DNA of 28,222 nt from positions 1 through 28,222 of the forward strand of contig CAYVQF010000068.1 in NCBI GenBank assembly GCA_964454015.1, in the 5' to 3' direction. The notes beneath the pieces were generated by a model. That model saw only the letters and a program-made list of their open reading frames with translations. It did no database searches and was not told the origin of the DNA. The stretch comes from CAYVQF01 sp964454015 (GTDB lineage: Bacteria > Myxococcota_A > Bradymonadia > UBA4248). This document shows, one piece after another, positions 6,317 through 14,558 of this stretch. The translations under genes and the position numbers were made by a program. Within the stretch, counting starts at the first letter, position 1. Each line of letters starts with the position of its first letter.

Positions 6317-8569
6317 ATGAGTCAGAATACGGCGTCCTTGGGAATCGGCTCGGTCATCGATGGTCGCTATGCGATTGAGTCGGTTTTGGGCGAAGGTGGC
6401 TTTGGGATCGTCTACCGGGCCAAGCAGACCTCCACGGGGCAGAGCGTCGCGGTCAAGCTGTTGCATGCTGCCAAAATCGCCCACTCTGCGGAGGGTGCCG
6501 CCGAGGCGGCGCGTTTCGAGCGGGAGATGAAGCTCATCGCCCAGCTCAAGCACCCCAACATCGTGCGGCTCATCGACTCGGGCTATCTACAGGGGGGGCA
6601 GCTCTATACGGTGCTGGAGTTCATCGAGGGCGAAGAGCTCAACAAGCTGTTGAAGCGGGAAGGGGCGATGAAGCCCGCCGTGGCCAAGAGCCTCTTCTTT
6701 CAAGTGCTCGATGCTTTGAGCGCCGCGCATCGTCACGGGGTCGTGCACCGGGATCTCAAACCGCAGAACATCATGGTGACCACCACCGGGGTGCGGCGCA
6801 ACGCCATGGTGTTGGACTTTGGCATCTCGGCCATCGTCGAGGAGGCGCGGGGCGACGATTATCAGACCCTGACCATGGCCGGCCGCATCCACGGCACACC
6901 GGCCTATATGGCGCCAGAACAACTGCGTTCGAAGACGCCCTCGCCCCAGACGGACATCTATGCCTGGGGGCTGGTGTTCTTGGAGGCCCTTACGGGCAGG
7001 CGCGCTGTCAATGGGGAGACCTTGGCCGATATCATCGCCGCCCAGGTGTCCGTGGCGCCCGTGGTGATCCCCGACGAGATCATACGGCATCCCCTGGGGC
7101 AGATCCTTGCGCGGGCGACGGCCAAGCACTTGGACCAGCGCTTTCTCGACGCCGAAGAGGCGCTCGCGGCCCTGGAGGCTTGCCAATTCGCCACGGACTT
7201 CGCTTTCTCTTGGACTGGCAAGACCATCCCGGAGGAGCTCACGGCCATGCCATCGGGCTCCTATGGTTATCTGCAGTCGATGCAGGTGGGCATGTCGGGG
7301 CAGATGCCGTCCTATGCCGGACCCGGGATGGTGACGACGGCCTTGCCCGACGGGCAAGGGCAGGCGGTGCACTTGTCCCAACCCATGGCCCAACTGCCGG
7401 CCCAGGTTTCGGGCGCTTTCAGCGGCGTCTACCCGGCATCGCAGCAGCAGCAGCAGTCCGCTGCGCGCAACAAATTACTGTTGCTGGGCGTCTTGGCGTT
7501 GGCCTTGCTCGTGGCCGGCGCCCTGTTGCTGATCATTCTGAGCAAGAAAGAGTCCGAGCCGGCAGCCGACGCGGCCAAGCAACAGGCCGCGTCAGCGACA
7601 CAGGCCAGGAGAGACGATGAAGGGCCGCCGCAAGACACGCGCCCCGACCCAGAGGATGTAGAGGAACGCTATCAAGCAGGTGAGGCTTACTACGTGCCGC
7701 ACACCAAGGGCGCGGAGATGATCCTGATCAAAGGAGGCACCTTCGAGATGGGCCTCGCGCGCCTCGATGACATGTTGCTGCTCTGCCGCGATGCCCTGGG
7801 GGTCCACGCCAACTTCTGCAACGAGAGCCTCTTTGCGCACCTGCAGCCAGCGCGCAAGGCCCGCGTGGCTTCATTCTTTGTCGACCGTTGGGAAGCGAAG
7901 AACATGGAGTACCGCCAGTGTGTCGCCGAGAAGGGCTGCCGGCCGATTGACCGCAGCGTGTGTGCCTTGACGACGGCCCGCGGAAGCCTGGAGATCCAGG
8001 ACTTGTCAGCACAGCACCTGGAGGCCCTCGAAGCGCTGCTGGGAGGTGATGAGCTGGCGGTGACGTGCATCAACCAAGCCGAGGCCTTGGCCTTCTGCCA
8101 ATGGGCAGGCAAGCGTCTGCCCACCGAGGAGGAGTGGGAGTATGTTGCGAGCGCTGGTGGCACCCGGCTCTTCCCCTGGGGCGATCAGAGCGAAGCCGGT
8201 GGCGCACGCGCCAACGGCGCCGACCTGAGCCTCGTCAACCAGATGGGCTGGCAGCCGAGCCCCATCGCGTTCAGAGATGGGCGCGAGAATGTCGACGCTT
8301 ACCCCTTCGTGGCACCCGTCGGTTCCTATCCCGCTGGCGCGAGCCCCGATGGCGTGTGGGATTTGGCCGGAAACGTGCGCGAATGGGTGGCCGGTTCCTA
8401 TCGCTCCTATGATGGGGAGAGCGATCCGACGGCGGCCACGCTCCGCGGGGGCGGCTGGGTGGACGTGGGACCCTGGCTCAGCGCGCGCTACCGCGAAAAG
8501 GTGCCGGCCCAGACGCGGCGCAGTGACACGGGGGTGCGCTGTGTGCTCGAGCGAGAGAAGGTCGACTGA
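6317..8569 (+). CDS. Transmembrane Ser/Thr protein kinase with C-terminal FGE/sulfatase-modifying-factor-like domain
   Basis: The 750-residue product has a Hanks-type kinase domain at about 18-288: glycine loop GEGGFG (25-30), Lys47 (VAVKLL), catalytic loop HRDLKPQN with Asp146, DFG at 167-169 and APE at 199-201. A Gly/Pro/Gln-rich linker (about 300-384, with five glutamines in a row) leads to one transmembrane helix at about 386-408, followed by lysines. The outer part (about 465-746) is an FGE-sulfatase/SUMF-type domain: MILIKGGTFEMG, FFVDRWE, AFCQWAGKRLPTEEEWEYVASAGG, FPWGD, WDLAGNVREWV, LRGGGW and a final GVRC. In the segment after RGGGW, where active FGE has its catalytic cysteine pair, the sequence reads VDVGPWLSARYREK, so formylglycine formation is unlikely and a binding or sensing role is more plausible (inference). 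An in-frame extension to 5903 was rejected because it runs over cutA and lacks kinase homology. The kinase-plus-SUMF pairing is known, for example in chlamydial Pkn1. Confidence 0.93.
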   Translation: MSQNTASLGIGSVIDGRYAIESVLGEGGFGIVYRAKQTSTGQSVAVKLLHAAKIAHSAEGAAEAARFEREMKLIAQLKHPNIVRLIDSGYLQGGQLYTVLEFIEGEELNKLLKREGAMKPAVAKSLFFQVLDALSAAHRHGVVHRDLKPQNIMVTTTGVRRNAMVLDFGISAIVEEARGDDYQTLTMAGRIHGTPAYMAPEQLRSKTPSPQTDIYAWGLVFLEALTGRRAVNGETLADIIAAQVSVAPVVIPDEIIRHPLGQILARATAKHLDQRFLDAEEALAALEACQFATDFAFSWTGKTIPEELTAMPSGSYGYLQSMQVGMSGQMPSYAGPGMVTTALPDGQGQAVHLSQPMAQLPAQVSGAFSGVYPASQQQQQSAARNKLLLLGVLALALLVAGALLLIILSKKESEPAADAAKQQAASATQARRDDEGPPQDTRPDPEDVEERYQAGEAYYVPHTKGAEMILIKGGTFEMGLARLDDMLLLCRDALGVHANFCNESLFAHLQPARKARVASFFVDRWEAKNMEYRQCVAEKGCRPIDRSVCALTTARGSLEIQDLSAQHLEALEALLGGDELAVTCINQAEALAFCQWAGKRLPTEEEWEYVASAGGTRLFPWGDQSEAGGARANGADLSLVNQMGWQPSPIAFRDGRENVDAYPFVAPVGSYPAGASPDGVWDLAGNVREWVAGSYRSYDGESDPTAATLRGGGWVDVGPWLSARYREKVPAQTRRSDTGVRCVLEREKVD
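7442..7456 (+). repeat. (CAG)5 microsatellite in the kinase linker
   Basis: Five perfect CAG triplets encode a glutamine run just before the transmembrane helix of the FGE-like kinase. The tract lies in low-complexity linker sequence, so length changes would be tolerated in steps of one residue. Confidence 0.8.
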
Positions 8570-8628
8570 GCCGGTGGGAGCGCGCCGCGGCGTTGCCCGG
8601 CGCTGAGCCGAGCCGAGCTAGCCTTGCC
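8570..8628. other. Short gap between convergent kinase genes
   Basis: Fifty-nine GC-rich base pairs separate the two convergent stop codons. The gap contains GC-rich inverted sequence, including GCCGCGGC and an AGCGC/GCGCT pair around it, but no thymine tract. I therefore do not call an intrinsic terminator, though a bidirectional structure could act here. Confidence 0.3.
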
Positions 8629-11600
8629 CTAGCGGCCGCGTTTGACCGCTTTGGGCTGGGGCTCGGGTTGTCCCTTCTCCCACGGCAGGGGATCGTGTAC
8701 TTGGGTCAGGACCACCTCGTCCCCAGAGAACTCAATCTCAATGGCATAGAAGAGGCCAGGCTCAAAGGTCATCATCGGCTTGTTGTCGGCCCAGCGCTTG
8801 TCGGCGACCCGCTGTGACATCTGCTCCCACACCACGACTTCATAGGGGCCCGCGTCGATCTCTTTAGGCTCCCGCGCTTTGGCGTCGTTCCAACAGACGG
8901 AACGGCCGCTGCGCTTGAGGCAGGCGTACCAATACTGCTTGGGAGGCACCACCCATTTGACCAGGGCCGGCTCGTTCTTGAAGAAGGTCAGCGTCGGCCT
9001 GAGGAGGAAGTTGCCCGCCTGCGTGGTGTGGACGCTGTATTGCCACGGCTCATACTCTTCCATATTGGCGGCGACATGCACCAACTGCCCCTTGCTGTAT
9101 TGGACACTGATCATGCCGGCCGTGGGCTGGCCGTTGATCTCGATGAGCACATCCTTGGGGGCAGGCTCAACCAAGATCTCCGCCGTGCGGTCGATGTAAA
9201 CCCCCGTGGTCATGAGCACGTCGATGCGCTCCAGTGGCTGCATCATGCGGGTCAGAATGACGAAAGGTGCCTTGTTATCGTGCTTGATCAGGAAGTGATG
9301 CACGTGACCTCGCAGCACTTTGTCGACCACCATGGGCAGGGTGCCGACCTCTTTGCCGTTGTGCCACACCACGGCGCCAGCGTCGGAGGGGTGCTGGTTG
9401 ACGAGCTCTAGCTGGCCCCAAGGGGAGGGCTTCTCGATGACTTGGCCGTTCTCGTCGAGACGGGGTTCATCCTCGACTTCCTCTTCCGGGACCAGCGTGA
9501 GGCTCAGGTCGATGCCATTGGAGAAATCAACGCCGAGGGGCACGAAGTGGTGCAGCGGGACATAACCCTCTTTGAACACGGACACCGTGTTGGGCTCATT
9601 TTCGATGAACTTGACCGTCCAGGGGGCCAAGCCATCGACGAGTCCGCCGTTGACGACCAGGTAGGCGCCCGGCGGGTCGACGCGCACTTCCACGTCGACC
9701 ATGGCGAGCTCCGTCCAGTCGGGAGGCCCCATCTCCAGCTCCACCTCGGGCGGGGTCTCCTTCTCCACGGTCTCAAAAATCCGCGTCTGGCCGGCCACCA
9801 GGTAGAAAATCAACCCGCCGAGGAGCACCGTGACGATGATGATGCCAACGATGAGCTTCGAGCGCTGACTGCGTTGCTTGAGATCCGCCTCGATGATGGC
9901 GTAGTCCTCTGAGCGAATGGGGTCGCTGATCAGGGCCTGCTGCGGAGCAGAGAGCTGCGGCTCTTGCATCGGCGCGCCCGGCGTGGCCTGCAAAAAACGG
10001 CGGTTGTCCTCAGGTGGCGCGGCGGCGTCGTCTGGGAAGGGGCTGTTGTGATCATCATCCATGGCAAACTCCACTGGTGCGGGTGGGCTGTAACGCTCTA
10101 CGTCCTGCTCGTCTCCGATGTTGAGGGATGAGCGCGAAAGTGAAGGCTTCTCCCCTGCGTCCCCCCCCTCCAAGCTGGGTGAGGTGCGCAAGCGCGTCGT
10201 ATGGACGCTGATTCTAACCGAAAACGGCGACGCGGCGCTAGCGGGGACGACACGCTGCGCAGGGCCCTCTGCTTTGGGATCCACTGCCGCTTGGGCGTGC
10301 GCCGCCTGGCGGCCGTCGCGCGCTGACGTCTGCGGCAATTCGCCAGCATGCGCCGGCGCGAAGCCAGCCGCCTTGGGCGGCTGGGGCGGTGTCGTTGGCG
10401 GCGCCGGCATCGGCGGCAGGACCCCAGCGGGCTTCGCCGGAGTGGGTCGAGGGCGCCGGGGCGGCGGCGCCGCCGCCGCTGCCTGCGGAGCATCGGCCAG
10501 CGCGAGGTTGTTGGGTTCCGTGGCGTCACCACTCTGGGCCAGATCGACCAGGGCGGCGGCATTGGGGCTGCGCGGTGGGAGCCGCACGGCGGCGCGCAGA
10601 GCGGCGCGATTCCACTGGGTCGTCGCCGCGTCTTCGTCGATGGTCTGGTCGTCCATGGGCTCGAGGGAGATGCCTCGGCTTCTCTCGGGTGATGCCTGCG
10701 GCTGGGGAGCCGGCCACGCGGCCGCCTCTTCTTCAGGGAGGAAGAGCTGGGGGACGGTGGTGGAGGGCAAGGCCGCGTCGACCGGCGCGGCGTGGGCAGG
10801 CCCCGCCCCTTGCTGCTGTCTCTCGGGGAAGAGCCGGCACACATAGTCCGCGAGGGTGGCGGCCGAAACGCCGCCGTGATGGGTGGCCAGGAAATCTTCG
10901 AGCGCCGCTTGCATGGCTTGTGCCGTTGGGAAGCGCTGGCGCGGGTCGCGGGCGAGGGCCCGCATGAGGATGGCTTCGAGGGCTTTGGGGTAACCCGGTC
11001 GCAATTGGGCCGGGGAGGGCACTCTGGCTTTGGCCACCAAGGCGATGGTTTTCATGTCGTTTTCGCCGCGAAAGAGGCGTTGCACGACAGTGATCTCGAA
11101 GAGCACCGTGCCGAGGGAGAAGATGTCCGAGCGATGATCGATGGGCTGCGCTGCTACCTGCTCCGGGCTCATATAAGCAAATTTGCCCTTGAGCTGTCCC
11201 GTCTGGGTCGTGGTCATCTTGTTGGCCGCCTTGGCGATGCCAAAGTCGACGATCTTCACCGAGCCATCGAAGCTGAGCAGGAGGTTCTGGGGACTGACGT
11301 CGCGGTGGACGATATGGAGGGGGCGCCCATCTTCATCGCTGCGGGTGTGGGCATAGTGTAGGCCACCAGCGACGTCGGCGATGATTTTACAGGCATAGGG
11401 GAGGGGCAGGAAACGCTCTGTTTGCAAGCCTCGTTCGCAGATGCGGCGCAGGTCTTCGCCATGGACGTACTCCATGACGATGAAATAGTTCCCTCGCTCT
11501 GAGCCGAGCTCGTAGACTTGGGCGATGTTGGGGTGATTGAGCTTGGCGGCGATGCGGGCCTCGTCGACGAACATGCCCAGGAGCGCCTGGTTCTCCTCGT

Positions 11601-11730
11601 GGACCGGCAGGATCTTCTTGAGGACGACCTCTTTGGTGAAGCCGTGCGCATCGGAGGCGCGGGCGAGAAATATTTCGGCCATGCCGCCCGTGGCGATCTT
11701 GCGGAGGATCTGGTACCTGCCGAGGCGCAT
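8629..11730 (-). CDS. Transmembrane Ser/Thr protein kinase with PEGA-like repeats
   Basis: The 1033-residue product starts with a Hanks-type kinase domain (about 6-282): loop IATGGMAEIF (11-21), Lys38 or Lys39 (VVLKKI), the catalytic loop HRDVSPQN common in myxobacterial kinases (142-149), DFG at 162-164 and SPE at 188-190. A long Pro/Ala-rich low-complexity linker fills about 303-600. One transmembrane helix lies at about 625-646 (LIVGIIIVTVLLGGLIFYLVAG). The outer region holds three PEGA-like repeats: about 678-745 (VRVDPPGAYLVVNGGLVDG), 773-840 (GAVVWHNGKEVGTLP) and 850-915 (ILVEPAPKDVLIEING). A cysteine pair follows (Cys937, Cys946). PEGA units are small beta domains found on surface and receptor proteins. 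I chose the ATG at 11730 because the kinase begins there; the frame is open to 12354, but that stretch crosses the rlmD start and has no kinase similarity. The gene is convergent with the FGE-like kinase, 59 bp away. Confidence 0.93.
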   Translation of the reverse strand: MRLGRYQILRKIATGGMAEIFLARASDAHGFTKEVVLKKILPVHEENQALLGMFVDEARIAAKLNHPNIAQVYELGSERGNYFIVMEYVHGEDLRRICERGLQTERFLPLPYACKIIADVAGGLHYAHTRSDEDGRPLHIVHRDVSPQNLLLSFDGSVKIVDFGIAKAANKMTTTQTGQLKGKFAYMSPEQVAAQPIDHRSDIFSLGTVLFEITVVQRLFRGENDMKTIALVAKARVPSPAQLRPGYPKALEAILMRALARDPRQRFPTAQAMQAALEDFLATHHGGVSAATLADYVCRLFPERQQQGAGPAHAAPVDAALPSTTVPQLFLPEEEAAAWPAPQPQASPERSRGISLEPMDDQTIDEDAATTQWNRAALRAAVRLPPRSPNAAALVDLAQSGDATEPNNLALADAPQAAAAAPPPRRPRPTPAKPAGVLPPMPAPPTTPPQPPKAAGFAPAHAGELPQTSARDGRQAAHAQAAVDPKAEGPAQRVVPASAASPFSVRISVHTTRLRTSPSLEGGDAGEKPSLSRSSLNIGDEQDVERYSPPAPVEFAMDDDHNSPFPDDAAAPPEDNRRFLQATPGAPMQEPQLSAPQQALISDPIRSEDYAIIEADLKQRSQRSKLIVGIIIVTVLLGGLIFYLVAGQTRIFETVEKETPPEVELEMGPPDWTELAMVDVEVRVDPPGAYLVVNGGLVDGLAPWTVKFIENEPNTVSVFKEGYVPLHHFVPLGVDFSNGIDLSLTLVPEEEVEDEPRLDENGQVIEKPSPWGQLELVNQHPSDAGAVVWHNGKEVGTLPMVVDKVLRGHVHHFLIKHDNKAPFVILTRMMQPLERIDVLMTTGVYIDRTAEILVEPAPKDVLIEINGQPTAGMISVQYSKGQLVHVAANMEEYEPWQYSVHTTQAGNFLLRPTLTFFKNEPALVKWVVPPKQYWYACLKRSGRSVCWNDAKAREPKEIDAGPYEVVVWEQMSQRVADKRWADNKPMMTFEPGLFYAIEIEFSGDEVVLTQVHDPLPWEKGQPEPQPKAVKRGR

Positions 11731-12061
11731 GCCTTCAATGGCCTCGATGGTGGCGCGGCTGCGGCAGCTTGCTCTTGGCGGACGCGTGGTTGCGGCGATT
11801 TGCTGCGGCGGGCCGACGGTGGAGCTGCTGGGTGTCGTGGATGGGTGCCATGGGACTCGTGCCGTCAGGGCGTGTCGCCGTGATTGGGGGAGAGACGCGC
11901 TTATCTCGACGATTCTGAACGAGGGTGGGTCAACAGGCAAGATTGCCACCCCGGGGGGCGTGGCCTTGCGCTGGGGGGCAATTCTGGGCAGGGTGTGAGG
12001 GGAATGGCGGGGTAGACAGGCCTGGGAGCCTGCCCTCCCTGCGTGGGTAGAGGTTGGAGCC
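11731..12061. other. Divergent intergenic region between kinase and rlmD
   Basis: The 331-bp region separates divergent starts. It holds a possible hairpin: ATTGCC-A-CCCC at 11942-11952 pairs with GGGGGGCAAT at 11973-11982 (10 bp with one bulged A, about 20-base loop). A small CAGGC/GCCTG hairpin lies at 12017-12032. A TTGACC hexamer on the minus strand is not followed by a -10 at suitable spacing. I see no convincing gene; open frames here are extensions or shadows of the neighbours. Confidence 0.35.
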
Positions 12062-13549
12062 GTGGTGAAATACAGAGGTCTGCCCAGGCGCGGCGAACTC
12101 GTCACGTTGACCATCAGGGGGATCACCCCGCAGGGGCAAGGGGAAGCGCGCCTGACGCACTTGGGGGATGACGGCATCTCGCGCGAGTGGGGCCTAGAGG
12201 TGCGAAACGCGCTGCCAGGTGACGAGGTGGAGGCCTGCATCGTCCAGGCTTCGCGCCGCAAGCTGGCGGCAGCGACGGTGCGAGTGCTCCGGCCCAGCCC
12301 CGCGCGGCGACCGACGCGTTGCCCCCATGCGGGAATGCGCATCGATGCCCACACGGGTTGTGGCGGCTGCCCGCTCCAGGCCCTCGATTACCCCACCCAA
12401 CTCGCTGCCAAAGAGGAGATGGTGGCGCGAGCCATGCGCGACGAGGGTCTCAGCGTGCCCCTGGCTCCCATCATCCCCGTGGCCTCGCCGTGGTTCTATC
12501 GCAACAAGATGGAGCTGACCTTTGCCGAGGATGGGCAGGGACGGCTGGGCTTGGGTTTGCACCCCATGGGCTACAAACACGAAGTGATTGATCTGCGCGC
12601 TTGCTTCCTGCTGTCGCCTTTCGCCGACCTCCTCGCTCCCCACGTCAGCGCCTGGGCCAAGGCCTTGGGCCTGGAAGCCTTCATCTTCAGGCAGGACCGA
12701 GGCTTTCTCCGTACCTTGACCATCCGCGAAGGCAAACGCAGTGGCCAGCGAGTCGTGATCCTGACCACCGCGGCTGAGGACCCAGTCAACACGGCCCATG
12801 GGCCGATGCCGGCGCAGGAAGTGGCCGCTTCCTTTTCGGCCTGCGTGAGGGCCTTTGCCGAGGAGAAGGGCGAGCCTCTCGACGGCCTCCACTGGATGGT
12901 ACACCACGCCAAGAAAGGGCAACGCTCCTGGGTCGAGGATCATGTCCTCGCAGGACCAGGCTATCTGCGTGAGGCTCTCCACATCGGGAACACGGCTCCC
13001 CTGCACTTCAAGGTGCATCCGCTGGCTTTCTTCCAGCCCAACACCCTGCAGGCCGAGCGCCTCTATGAGGAGGTCGCCCTGGCCCTGGGAGAAGCCCTGA
13101 CGGCGCGTGGGCGAGTCTATGATCTCTATTGCGGCACGGGCACCATCGCCCTCTCTTTGGCGCGGCGGGTGCACTCCGTCGTGGGTGTGGATCTGAGCGC
13201 CGAGGCCATCGCGAACGCCGTGCAGAACGCCCAGGACAACGGCTTGGCGAACGTCACCTTCATCGCCGGCGATGTGGGGGAGGTCCTGGAGCAGCAGCGT
13301 TTCGACGCCGCTCGTGGCGATGTGGTCGTGGTGGATCCGCCGCGCCGCGGCTTGTTGCCTGGTGCCAAGCGTCTGCTCCTCGCCATGCGCCCGCGGCGCT
13401 TGGTTTATGTCTCTTGTAATCCCCTCGCCTTGGCAGCAGATCTGATCGACTTTCGCGACGCGGGCTACCAGGTCACACGCGTCCAACCCATAGACATGTT
13501 GCCGCAGACGGGCCACGTGGAGTGCGTCGCCAGCCTCTCTTTGCCCTGA
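12062..13549 (+). CDS. rlmD: 23S rRNA (uracil-1939 C5)-methyltransferase family, RlmD/RumA
   Basis: The 495-residue product has an N-terminal TRAM RNA-binding domain (about 10-78), an iron-sulfur cluster cysteine set (Cys87, Cys100, Cys103 in CGGC, and Cys181) and a C-terminal Rossmann methyltransferase domain. The SAM-binding motif is DLYCGTGTIAL (about 354-364), followed by VVGVDLS, VVVVDPPRRG (about 421-430) and the nucleophile motif VSCNP with Cys452. The family transfers a methyl group from SAM to C5 of a uracil in 23S rRNA or, for some members, tRNA. RlmC and TrmA relatives share the fold; the TRAM domain and cluster favour RlmD. The start is GTG at 12062, with another GTG at 12065; GGAG lies shortly upstream. 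The gene stands alone, and its stop is 7 bp from that of the convergent amidohydrolase. Confidence 0.92.
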   Translation: MVKYRGLPRRGELVTLTIRGITPQGQGEARLTHLGDDGISREWGLEVRNALPGDEVEACIVQASRRKLAAATVRVLRPSPARRPTRCPHAGMRIDAHTGCGGCPLQALDYPTQLAAKEEMVARAMRDEGLSVPLAPIIPVASPWFYRNKMELTFAEDGQGRLGLGLHPMGYKHEVIDLRACFLLSPFADLLAPHVSAWAKALGLEAFIFRQDRGFLRTLTIREGKRSGQRVVILTTAAEDPVNTAHGPMPAQEVAASFSACVRAFAEEKGEPLDGLHWMVHHAKKGQRSWVEDHVLAGPGYLREALHIGNTAPLHFKVHPLAFFQPNTLQAERLYEEVALALGEALTARGRVYDLYCGTGTIALSLARRVHSVVGVDLSAEAIANAVQNAQDNGLANVTFIAGDVGEVLEQQRFDAARGDVVVVDPPRRGLLPGAKRLLLAMRPRRLVYVSCNPLALAADLIDFRDAGYQVTRVQPIDMLPQTGHVECVASLSLP

Positions 13550-13556
13550 TGGTACC

Positions 13557-14525
13557 CTACGCGCCGCTGCGCGGGGGGAGGCGCAGAAGCTGGGCCGCGC
13601 GGGTGAAGATGGCGTCGGGCGCGCCCAAGGCTTCGAGGATGTGGATGGAGGTGGAGAGGAGGTTGCCACGCTGCTTGACCGTGCGCCCCGTGCGCCAGCC
13701 GTAGGCAAAGGCGAAGCGCATGGGCGAGGATGGCACTGGATAGTCTGAACCGTAATGGAGCCGGCTCCAGATCTTCTCTTGGGCGAGTATTCGCTGTAAA
13801 TAGGCGGCTCGGCTGAGGTTGGTGAGAGCCGCCGTGTCACCATGGAGGTTGGGAAAACGTTCGAGGAGCTGGCAGAAACGGGCGAAGGTGGCGCCACCCG
13901 TCGCGATGCCAGCCGTGCCGGCGTGGGCGGCGATGACCGTGACACCTTCCTCCAAGGCCGGGATGAGCCGCTCTGGATCTCCGAAGGCTTGATCGACTGT
14001 CGCCAAGGTGTGTTCGCGACCGGTGTGGGTCAACCACGGCAGGGACAGCTCGGCCATTCTCCGGAACCACGGTCTATAGGCGGGGTTGGCTGGGTCGAAG
14101 CCTTGGGTGTTGGGCAAGGTCTTGATGCAAACGGCGCCGCGTTCGGCAGCCTCTTCCAGCGCCTCGAGTGCGTCGCGTCGCGCTGGGTTGATGCTGGCGG
14201 CGGGTAAGAGGCGCGGGTCATCTCGGCACACCGAGAAGAGGTAGTCGTTGGGAACGTACAGGGTGGTGTGGTCGAGATCCTGTTTGCCATGCGCGTCGTA
14301 GCGGCTGTCCATGGCCAAGAGGAGGAGCGCGTCGAGCTGGGGGGTGTGCTCCAAGTCTCGTAAGAGGCTCTGCAGGTAGGCTGGCCCGAGGGCATCGTCT
14401 TGGATCGTTTCGAGGCCGAGCTTCTTTTTGAGGTACCTGAAGGTAAACGACTTCAGGAAGCGTCGGTGGAGATGGCAGCCCTGATGGGCGGTGCCGATGA
14501 GGTGCACGTGGGCGTCGATGCGCAT
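13557..14525 (-). CDS. Amidohydrolase-2 family metal-dependent hydrolase
   Basis: The 322-residue TIM-barrel protein begins directly with the metal-binding strand MRIDAHVHL (His6, His8). Further signatures are IKTLPNTQGFDP with Lys135, LTHTGRE with His167, IAAHAG with His201 and HYGSDYP with Asp261. This set fits the amidohydrolase-2 superfamily, whose members hydrolyse or decarboxylate diverse small substrates; the substrate is not predictable here. The ATG at 14525 gives the usual start at the first beta strand, with no clear Shine-Dalgarno sequence. It lies 33 bp after the giant TPR gene on the same strand and probably shares its transcript. Confidence 0.88.
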   Translation of the reverse strand: MRIDAHVHLIGTAHQGCHLHRRFLKSFTFRYLKKKLGLETIQDDALGPAYLQSLLRDLEHTPQLDALLLLAMDSRYDAHGKQDLDHTTLYVPNDYLFSVCRDDPRLLPAASINPARRDALEALEEAAERGAVCIKTLPNTQGFDPANPAYRPWFRRMAELSLPWLTHTGREHTLATVDQAFGDPERLIPALEEGVTVIAAHAGTAGIATGGATFARFCQLLERFPNLHGDTAALTNLSRAAYLQRILAQEKIWSRLHYGSDYPVPSSPMRFAFAYGWRTGRTVKQRGNLLSTSIHILEALGAPDAIFTRAAQLLRLPPRSGA

Positions 14526-14558
14526 GGCGTGGTCTCGTGCGCGGGTTGGCGGAGGTGG

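Noticed and set aside
8570..8628. Intrinsic terminator between the kinase genes
   Set aside because: GC-rich inverted sequence is present, but there is no thymine tract on either strand and the stem is irregular.
11731..12354. 208-residue N-terminal extension of the PEGA kinase
   Set aside because: It is low-complexity, crosses into rlmD, and the kinase begins right at the ATG at 11730.
12194..13945. 583-codon minus-strand frame opposite rlmD
   Set aside because: rlmD on the plus strand has all cluster, SAM and catalytic motifs; the antisense frame is compositional.
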